This document shows, piece by piece, positions 34,041 through 64,000 of a stretch of DNA of 64,000 nt. The notes below the pieces were generated by a model. The model was not told the origin of the DNA and ran no database searches. It saw nothing but the letters and a program-made list of their open reading frames with translations. A program made the translations under genes and the position numbers. Each line of letters begins with the position of its first letter. The first letter of the stretch is position 1. The stretch comes from Aplysia californica (taxonomy: Eukaryota; Mollusca; Gastropoda; Aplysiida; Aplysiidae), in NCBI RefSeq assembly GCF_000002075.1, contig NW_004797486.1, forward strand, positions 941,050-1,005,049, given 5' to 3'.

Positions 34041-37000
34041 AGACAGAGAAACCACAAGCGTGGTGTTGGTGGCATAGTGGTTAGACTATCGGACCCGCAA
34101 CGGATTCGAAGGTTTGAGCGTTAACAGCTCGGTCTGACCTTGTGTCCTTGGGAAAGGCAATTTACATGAATTTCCCATTCGGCTCAGTCCTTTCTGAGAC
34201 GGACGTTAAACTCGGAGGTCCCACCCCTTAAATAACATAGTAGTGTTGATAAGGGCGAAAAACCTATACCATTTCACCATTTTTAGAGTCCATACTCCCT
34301 GTATTCTGCCACTATAATCATTTCCTGAATTTAGAAAAATATATTTGACAAAAAGTTTCCGTCCTTCTTTGGCCTTTGTGAGAAACGAAACAAATCTGCG
34401 CAGCTGTCCTTCACAACGGAAGTGCCGGAAGCGATATTTCGCGAGGCGCATTTTGTTTTGAGAGTATAGATCTGGACCTAATTTTTTGCGTCTCTCAAAA
34501 TTTATTGCTCCATTCCAGTAGAGTGTAAATATAGTAGGTCAATGACTTTCAGTTGTTGTTAATGCACTGATCATTCCTTTCATCGAAAGGGGGCCCAGCT
34601 AGTATCAAATAAAAGAGAAATGAACATACAATCCAATGGTAGAGATTTTTTTATTTAGCTAAATTTATTCTGCTAAATAATTTGACAGGTGAAAAGGAGA
34701 CAGATTTTTTCCCTCCATAAAATTTGGATCCCTGTCACTGTTATTCAATATAACTTGCAAATAATGCTGTAAACTTTCTTCTGAAAAATAAAATTCTCAT
34801 CATCACTATGTGCATCATGGTTAATTTCAGCAATAGCCTGATTGGTGCTCAGTTTTTGCAAAATCATGGTGGTGAATGCAGCCAGCTCCCGAGAACTGCT
34901 GAGATGCAACTAGCCGGCTGGCTTTGTCTTTCATACACAACACAATACACACCCCTCTGTGTTCTAGATGTCATCATGTGCAATTCACATAGCAGTCTAA
35001 AAATAGACATGACTGTGGCATCAGCGGTCCAGTGGTTAGGCTGTTAGGTTCACAACCAAAAAGTCATGGGTTTGAATCTTGTCATGGGGCCCTACATTGT
35101 GTCCTTGGGAAATGCCCCTTACTTGACTTGAATTTATTAATTATTCAAAGACAGTCAAACATGTCCAAGATAACCACTCATTATTGAGGGTAAAAGTAGC
35201 CATCTTCGCCAGGTGGTCCTCTTGGACAGCGACAATGCAATATTATAATGAAATGCAAGGGTTAAAGAGGGAAGTGATGGTTTTGTAAAGGTGGTTGTCT
35301 TGGACAGGTGTTTCTTGAAGCAGGTTCTACTGTACATTTAAAAAATGGTATGTGGCAGCATCAGACGAAAGGAAGGAAGTGCCCACAGAAGAAGACTCGC
35401 CAAGCACTGAATGATGGTTGAATAGTAGAGCCCCCCCAAGCATCTGTAAAAATGAGGATTCGGGGGCTATCGTGGCCTAGAGATTAAGGTGTTGGCCTCT
35501 CATTCAAAGGTCCCGGGTTCGAATCATGGTAGTGACCGAAAAATTTTCTACTCTAAATTTGTCTCCTTTCACCTCCTTTCCTGCTCTCTAGCAATGTTCT
35601 GTCGTCTGCTTTCGTCTCCTCTTTCTGCCCCCACCCCCTCATCTCCTTTGCCCCCCTCCTCTGGGCTCCTGATTCTTTCTACAGCCTTTCTACTGCTACT
35701 CCTTGGCTTCTTCTTACTACTGTCTTTCAGCCACACCCCTGATCTTCTGGTAGGAAAGATCTACACCTAGCCTTCTCAGACAAAGGTAAAAAATCTCGGA
35801 GGGCGCGCATGCAAGTTGCGCACGATTAAGATCCCTTGGTGGTCTAAAATCGATAAGAGTAGGCTTCGGCCGTCACCCGGGCAAAATTCAAAATTTCCTA
35901 CCAACTGAAAAGTTTAATGTGTCCCGCGCGCTCATATGACCTTATGCAGTTGCGAGCGCCGTAAAACACTTTAAAAAAAAAAAATGAGGCTTCAACAGGA
36001 CCATTAAACTTAAACACTATAAATACTTTCTTTTCTCGTGATTTTTTTGGAGGAGACTTAAAATGGATATGATACCTGGTGCTCTTCCACTAAGTCTATC
36101 AGTTGGGCATCTGTGTCTCTCTTCTTCGAGTGTGTCACATTTATCTCTTGAACAACTCCAAGATAGTAAACCTGGAACAGATCAAGGAAAAAACAAAATT
36201 AGAAAATGTATGTGTAATCTGATAGAGAAAAGATGTAGTACACGTATACATCAATTGATCAATACAAATATAAAAACAAATCATCCAATAAAACAGTTGA
36301 TCGAGAGTTCCCAGAGTAAAAAACTACTAAAATAAAAAAAATAATCAGCTTTGTCATACCACTAAAAAGTTCTTCTGATGACATTTCTTGCATTTCCCAC
36401 ACTAGTGCCGTTTGACCTTCCATTTTCTTTCTTTTTTTCTCTTTGTACTTACCCTTGCTTTTCATATTTCTCTTTGTACCCCTGCTAGACGTCAAGGAGT
36501 AACTGGCTGTAAGATCATCTTTTGGAGAAGTTGATTTTATATAGGTATTTTATCTACATAGAATATAAAATCATTACTAGCCAGACAGCCAGTCACCTGC
36601 CGCGTTGAATGTACAGTCAAACTTCTCTATGCCGCCAGCCTTGCTTACCACCACATTTTGCCAATGTAGGAAAAGATATATGCCTAAATAATGCAGTATC
36701 CGAGTCCTTACACCGACATACGGTAACTCTTTGAGTTGTACGTTCCTTATTAAAACAACATGAAATTGCCCTGCTATACCACAAGAGGTAATAAACTACA
36801 TGGCGCATGGTACCCATTCACCAGCTGCTTGATAATATTTCTTCCAAGCCACCTTGGACCCTGGCCCACGTTCAAAATATGTGAGAATGCCAGGCATCAG
36901 CCTGACGACCTCAAGGCTGGTGGGCACCTGCCAAGCTATTATTTTGTGAGGACTCACACTCACGTCCACATGACAGGTCACTGAGGTGGCCAAAGGACTG

Positions 37001-40000
37001 ATGATCATTGGGTAAAAAACTGTTTATCTACAGGCACCTTGACATATAGAGCCTAGCTTCTGATCCACCAGAAATTTTCAATTTGAATTATAACATGGAG
37101 TTTGAAAGGGTAATTTGCAGACACACAATCAAATAAAAAAGTAAGAACATAAAACATACACATGTCATTTCCCTTGATGCTGGGCAGTTAGGGCTATTTA
37201 AAAGTGGAACCCTGTTAACCATTTGCCCCACTATATCAACAACTTCGTGCTCAACCCAAAGGAAGTTAGATTGTACTCTTATCTATACTGGCTAGAGTGG
37301 TTTCAGTTTCAGTTTTGAGTTGGAATTATTTTGAATTTTGCCTGGGTGGTGGCCTGAAGGGTCTACTCTCTCCAATTTAAGAATCACAAAGGGATCTTTA
37401 ACATGCAAACTTTGCAAATGAGATCTCCAAATTTTTCATTCTTCTGAAAAGACTGAGTGCTTGACCCTACCTACCCTAGGATCAAGAACTATAGAAAAAA
37501 CGAGAACCCCCCCTCCCCCATGATGGCCGGGATCGAACTCCAGACCTCCGGGTTGACTTGTGAACACCATTGTTGAGTTACGGAGTCCCCTTATTTTCTT
37601 ACAATTTTCCTTTCTCTTTTTCTCCTGACTTCTTTCATACATTCTCAGGCCTTTCTTCCTTTTGATTCATATATATATCAATTTCACTATTTCTTCTCTA
37701 ATGACGATTTCCCAAAAAAGTAGGCCTACATTATCTTAATTAACTCGTGAACCTGTCAGAAATCCATTACAATGTTCTTTTAAGACTGCACACAGATTTT
37801 TAATTCTCTTCTTGACAGTCCAAAAGTAAGATTAAGATTAATAGAATAAAAAATTACTATTATAACTATTATAATAATTATTATAATGCAGGCGGAATAC
37901 ACCTTCCACAGAGGGGCTGCAGACCATAAACATGAGAAACGCAAGTGTGCTACAGCTGTGGAGATTTGCCTTTGTAATGTTCAACATGCAAAAGGACATA
38001 AATTGCCATTAAAAGGTTTATAAAAAAAGCAGAGACAGATACCTTGAAATAAATTCTTTGGTGTAAAATCTTATCCACAGCCTCTTTTCCCTCTTTGGTG
38101 CTTGGGGATAAATTTTCATTGCTGGAACCACTCTGTATGGAACAAAAACAGATAAATTGCAATTTTCAAACACAAGATGCAATCACTACAGTAACGTAAA
38201 AGCAAAAAAGAAATTAAAAAATCACAATATTCTATTGTTTAGGAGGCCTACACAGATGAGGGTACCCAAGTTGTGGGAATCTGGGCAACTGTTCAGCTCT
38301 GCCTTTCCTGTTAACATGAGGGTAAGATTGTACTTTACCGGACCACCGGTCGGAACTACTTTCGCTATGGCGCCCCTGGTGCCTAGTGGCCCGCTATTCT
38401 TCCTTTCCAACTCCACTACTCATTCTCCTACTCAGTTTTCTACGTCCTCACCCTTCGACAGCCCACAATCGACTGACGTCTCTTACCGGGTTTTTCAGTC
38501 ATCACGACCCTGACATCTTGAGGCTAACTGGTCAATCTAATCACGTGGTCCACTATTCTTATTTGCTCGCGACTCAGCTGGCTTGGCCTACTCCTGGTCC
38601 GGCAAAGTACAATGGAGGGCTAGAGATGTGCACGAGAGCTCATTTGCATAATTGCAACCCCCTCAGCCCTGCTTGCGACTTGGCGAGTATCTACCCCGAT
38701 TGTCCGCTCATGTTATTGTTTAAATATGTGTGTGTGTCTTTAAATTATTGTTGCCAGGGGGGCTAGCCCCCCTGAAACCCCCCCCTCCCCCCACTGTTGT
38801 TACATTGATAAGTAAACACGACTGTCCGCTCATGTTATTGTTTCGCATTGTTTTCTTTAATGTTTCACCCCCCCTCCCTCTCCCCACTGTTGGTATGATA
38901 CACGGTGGTCCACCAAAGTTAAATCCCCTGACCACTCTCAACCACCACCTCTCGCTCACCTCGCCTCGCCAGTCGCCGCTGGCTTGCGCTGTGCATGTGC
39001 GAAGTCGCCCGCGGAACTACCTTTTGTCCGCACATAGAGTACTATATATGAGTGCATAGTTAGGCTAGGCGTGCGTAGTAATCACGGGCCGAGACGGGTG
39101 GTCCGGTACAGTACAATCCAGCCAACATGAGTACTTTGTATAAAGTAGTGACGTCGAAATAGAATATAAGCATGCCTTACTGGCACTCTTAATACTCTTG
39201 TAACTCATCATTTTGATCCTTCTATTCTTAGCACTACAGTAGGCCTACAGTGAAACTCCGATTCAACGAACTCGGATTCAACTCAAGGAGATGGATTCCC
39301 TGTTTTCTTTCATTCATTAAAATCAATAAAAATTTGGATTCAATGAATACATAAATGAACAAGCTCAGATTCAACGAAATTCAGCAAAAATTACGGCAAT
39401 TTCGCCCCTAAAAACAGTGCATATCTGCGAACGGGTCGGCGCTTTTTCGGAAGTTCCCATCCCGCAATTGTTATTAGCCGGTTTAGGCCTCAAGAGAGGG
39501 GGGTTTCGGGGGGGCTTGCCCCCCTGAATTTTACCATAATTTGATGTTTTGCACTTGTTAGGTTTGATATCTAAGCTCGCATCAAACGTATAGATCTCAA
39601 TGTAGGTCAGGCTCAAAATATAAGGGGGGTGGGAACTACCGAAAAAACACCAACGGGTCTTGGGTAATAAATTTACGGAATAGACAGCTCTTTTCCAGGC
39701 ATCAATAAGAAAAGGGCTAAGGCTAAAGTTTAATAAAGTGAAATTAAAATTTTTTTTTATTGGCATTGCTCTACCGTATATCTAGACCAGATCTAAATCT
39801 AGAGATAAGATATAGAGCATGCCAATAAGAAAAAAGATATAGAGCATGCCAATAAGATATTAAAGAAGAATAGTAGTAGAGAATAGAAACAGTGACAGTA
39901 CTGACAGACACTACAGTACAGTAGTACAGGACAGGACAGGCCACATGGGCGTGTCCCCTTAGTATGCACATACCAGTTGGCTGTCCATAGATTCACGGCT

Positions 40001-40042
40001 TCCATTCTGATGACCTTTAGATTTCGAAGCAAATCGAAACAT
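29190..40042 (-). CDS. ITGB1BP1: ICAP-1 homologue (integrin beta-1-binding protein 1), six exons, complete
   Basis: Coding exons in order on the minus strand: 40042-39974, 38132-38043, 36171-36076, 33349-33260, 32418-32275, 29255-29190. They total 555 bp (184 aa plus TGA); human ICAP-1 is 200 aa. All junctions are GT-AG and every exon length is a multiple of three, so all introns are phase 0. The start MFRFASKSKG resembles human MFRKGKK. Residues ~1-45 are a Ser-rich tail. From ~50 to the end is a PTB domain: IYFKVYYLGVVQEI, QLIDLVEEHQIDGKLEV, FVSRYGIKVVSGQEVLQRH, CYLFQCHNEDQAQAIC and a C-terminal helix RLIFNAI. ICAP-1 binds the NPxY tail of beta-1 integrin and the CCM protein KRIT1 and restrains integrin activation. 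The last exon codes only 21 residues and lies 3 kb from the previous one. The 3' UTR end was not identified. Confidence 0.92.
29540..29890 (-). mobile_element. SINE, minus strand
   Basis: Read on the minus strand it starts GGGGCTCCAGTGGCTAAGTG, contains TGTGTCCTTGAGCAAGACAC, and ends GGGACAAATAAAAGTG followed by a TTATTATTATT tail. A (CATA)n expansion at about 29605-29690 interrupts it. It lies in the last intron of ITGB1BP1. Confidence 0.65.
30484..30695. mobile_element. MITE family C, short copy
   Basis: GGGGACCTGCACATGTACGT at the left, ACATGTAGGGGGCCTAAG at the right. It matches both ends of 26773-27302 but lacks its central ~320 bp. Confidence 0.75.
31054..32050. mobile_element. TIR element inserted in the older repeat, TACAA target duplication
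   Basis: Starts TATAACGCGGATAG; its right end CTATCCATGTTATA is the inverted copy with two mismatches. TACAA flanks it at 31049-31053 and 32054-32058. The uninterrupted relative near 58674 shows the empty site. It has no transposase gene and carries a 112-bp tandem repeat near its left end. Confidence 0.6.
31160..31500 (+). repeat. 112-bp tandem repeat, three copies
   Basis: Units start at 31160, 31272 and 31384 with AAAGCTCGAACATACACA and differ at only a few bases, so amplification is recent or they are kept alike by conversion. Confidence 0.95.
33490..33660 (+). repeat. (GA)n tract running into a 100-N assembly gap
   Basis: About 35 GA units precede 100 N at 33561-33660, so the true tract length is unknown. 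Confidence 0.95.
33951..34053 (+). repeat. Purine-rich (GA)n tract
   Basis: GA repeats with AAAG and GGGA interruptions, directly before the SINE at 34062. Confidence 0.9.
34062..34255 (+). mobile_element. SINE
   Basis: Head TGGCATAGTGGTTAGAC (A-box-like) and AAGGTTTGAGCG (weak B box), then TTGTGTCCTTGGGAAAGGCA as in the copy at 25054. The 3' body differs and lacks the TTATT tail. Confidence 0.65.
35010..35135 (+). mobile_element. Truncated SINE
   Basis: TCCAGTGGTTAGGCTGTTAG and ATGGGTTTGAATCTTG form the tRNA-like head, followed by TTGTGTCCTTGGGAAATGCC. It ends shortly after. Confidence 0.65.
35152..35332. mobile_element. Pogo-like MITE
   Basis: Left CAGTCAAACATGTCCAAGAT and right GGTTCTACTG then TA. 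Subterminal CTTGGACAGG-type motifs recur in both orientations, as in 45941-46120. Confidence 0.55.
35462..35979 (+). mobile_element. tRNA-headed SINE with LINE-derived 3' tail
   Basis: The head has TGGCCTAGAGATTAAGG (A box) and GGGTTCGAATCATGG (B box). A CT-rich middle and a body with AAGATCCCTTGG and GGCAAAATTCAAAATTTCC follow. The end, from about 35924, is GCGCGCTCATATGACCTTAT then GCAGTTGCGAGCGCCGTAAA, plus poly(A). Apart from one extra T this is the 3' end of the LINE at 4480-6330, the arrangement expected if the LINE's enzyme mobilises the SINE. Confidence 0.8.
37300..37592 (-). mobile_element. SINE of the same family, minus strand
   Basis: On the minus strand the head reads GACTCCGTAACTCAACAATG (A-box region) and GGAGTTCGATCCCGG (B box). 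The body shares the CAAAATTCAAAAT and AAGATCCC-like pieces of 35462-35979. The LINE-like tail is not evident, so the 3' end is probably truncated. Confidence 0.6.
38327..39117. mobile_element. TIR element, 791 bp, non-coding
   Basis: Left ATTGTACTTTACCGGACCAC; the right end reads GTGGTCCGGTACAGTACAAT, its inverted copy. Over 25 bp there are about three mismatches. A further right-end-like TGGTCCGGCAAAGTACAATG lies inside at about 38597. A ~120 bp direct duplication (TGTCCGCTCATGTTATTGTT at about 38700 and 38822) is also present. Confidence 0.65.
39245..39400. mobile_element. Fragment related to the pogo-like element at 47096
   Basis: GAAACTCCGATTCAACGAAC and GGAGATGGATTCCCTGTTTT and CATAAATGAACAAGCTC match 47100-47225 (same order). 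No matching right end was found. Confidence 0.55.
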
Positions 40043-40678
40043 TTTTTGTCTTTTGTGTTGGTTTATAAGTAGATAATTGAACTATTCAAGGCCGAGTAAT
40101 TTGAACCTCCACTCACACTCCATTGTTTACATCGGAGACGCTCCTGTTGACCAGGTACGAGTCCAGACCCCAGTACGCAAACAAGAATCTTTTCTAATAT
40201 GGAATTAATACAGCATACGATTCTTTACGCATTACAAGTGTTTAATTCGAATTCAAAAGATTGTTTTAGATGTCCTGTCTGTACTGGTAAGCTAAAAGTC
40301 AGAAGAAATATCAAAATGGTAAACAACAGGATTCTTTCAAGTTGCCCTTAGGTAAGAAAATCTTTGCCTATACGGCAAGGACCCCAGAGTAAAAAGTCTA
40401 TTTATAACCTCATTGCTCTCACAACAACTTCTGTTGGTGTTGGCCGGTGTTGGTTTGTCTTGGTTATAAGGGCAGAATAATGTCCAAAGCTGTTTCAAAA
40501 AGCAACAACCCCCTGCCCTCATTAAAATAACCTAAAATAATTAAAAGTGGTAATGATTGGGTCATATACACATAGTGAAATATTTGAGCTATACCTTAAG
40601 TTATATACTCAAATACTATTCATTAAAGGTTTAAAGTCATTTTGCTCGCTCCTAAGGTTGTTTATTCCGTTGTCAAAC
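40043..40678. promoter_or_regulatory. Divergent promoter region of ITGB1BP1 and RSPH10B
   Basis: The 636 bp between the two start codons must hold both 5' UTRs and promoters, unless non-coding first exons lie elsewhere. No TATA box or CpG cluster stands out. No perfect RFX X-box, the usual ciliary-gene signal, was found by eye, although GTACCTGGTCAAC (reverse strand, about 40144-40156) is a weak partial match. Confidence 0.6.
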
Positions 40679-63446
<22,768 letters not shown>

Positions 63447-64000
63447 GTATGTAGCGTTTTACGGATGATGAGAAAAAGAAATTGAAATAGTATTTTGCAA
63501 TATTGTGTCCTTTCTGTAAGATACTGTATCTCCCCTCAACACTTAAAATGTGTTTGCAAAGGTACATAAAATTAGTTTTACACATAATATTATATCTCCT
63601 TCGATAGAAGGCTCACAAGATTTCACAGTAATTTTCTTTCTCTTAAGATTACATTTCATTGTACATATATATTATATGAATAGAGAAAAGGAAAATTTGC
63701 CTATAAACTGTTTTTAACTGTTTCAGTAGACTCATATCCTCCAGAGATATTTGGCCTTGTGGAAAAAAAACAAAAAAACCCAGCAGTCAGTCAGTCACTC
63801 TCTCTAGCTTCTTCTTCCTCCACACCCTTGATCTTAAGGTACGAGTAGAAACGATTGTGCACATAGTCTTCTTGGATTCTTGGATAAGGACAAAAATTTT
63901 GAAGGTCCAATGTGCACGTTGGGCTCATTGAAGAGAATTGCAGAAAGAGTAGGCCATAAATCTGCAACCGGGGCACAATATAAAATTCAGAAATTTCCCA
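63447..64000 (+). other. RSPH10B intron 16, start only
   Basis: Begins with the donor GTATGT. No further exon was recognised before the window ends; the missing ~200 C-terminal residues should lie downstream. Confidence 0.7.

Noticed and set aside
35462-35540. A functional tRNA gene
   Set aside because: A and B boxes are present, but the anticodon and acceptor stems do not pair and a SINE body with LINE tail follows.
36354-36495. Minus-strand open stretch (KRKK-rich, then MEGQTALVWEMQEMSSEELF) inside ITGB1BP1 as an extra exon
   Set aside because: The exons at 38132-38043 and 36171-36076 join directly in phase 0 into the PTB domain, and the donor offered by this stretch is in the wrong phase.

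Overview
The window is metazoan genomic DNA, AT-rich and rich in introns and transposons. It contains two conserved animal genes with clean GT-AG splicing. One, RSPH10B, means the species builds motile cilia. The SINE types (tRNA-like heads, a 'gtgtccttgggaaaggca' body, TTATTATT tails), the I/Jockey-like and RTE LINEs and the many MITEs suggest a marine invertebrate. An echinoderm, hemichordate or mollusc would fit, but the sequence alone does not decide.

Layout. 0-2.3 kb: a decayed gene of an uncharacterised transposase-like family, framed by inverted 20-mers. 2.5-6.65 kb: fragments of one LINE family, including a copy in which ORF1 is joined to the end of ORF2. 7.05-17.5 kb (+): the terminal coding exon of a gene I do not recognise, about 3,480 codons long, with a long glutamine-rich segment, a short predicted coiled coil, a basic Ser/Lys region and a polyproline tail with YSPSSP repeats. 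Poly(A) signals lie near 18.3 kb. 18.3-29.2 kb: no host gene seen. This stretch holds MITEs, a SINE, an RTE LINE fragment and a second, divergent member of the transposase-like family.

29.2-40.0 kb (-): a complete six-exon gene for an ICAP-1 (ITGB1BP1) homologue, 184 aa. 40.7-63.4 kb (+, running off the window): sixteen exons of RSPH10B, the MORN-repeat radial spoke head protein. The two genes are head to head, with start codons 636 bp apart. Their introns hold most of the other repeats: five copies of one ~430 bp palindromic MITE (one carrying a nested TTAA-flanked element), pogo-like MITEs with TA target sites, SINEs (one ending about 10 nt before a splice acceptor), a Tc1/mariner remnant and long (AG)n/(CT)n tracts.

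The three host genes show no evident shared pathway. ICAP-1 acts in integrin and CCM signalling and RSPH10B in the axoneme. The most unusual things here are the giant low-complexity exon, the terminal repeats around the uncharacterised transposase-like gene, the LINE/SINE shared 3' tail, and the nested MITEs.
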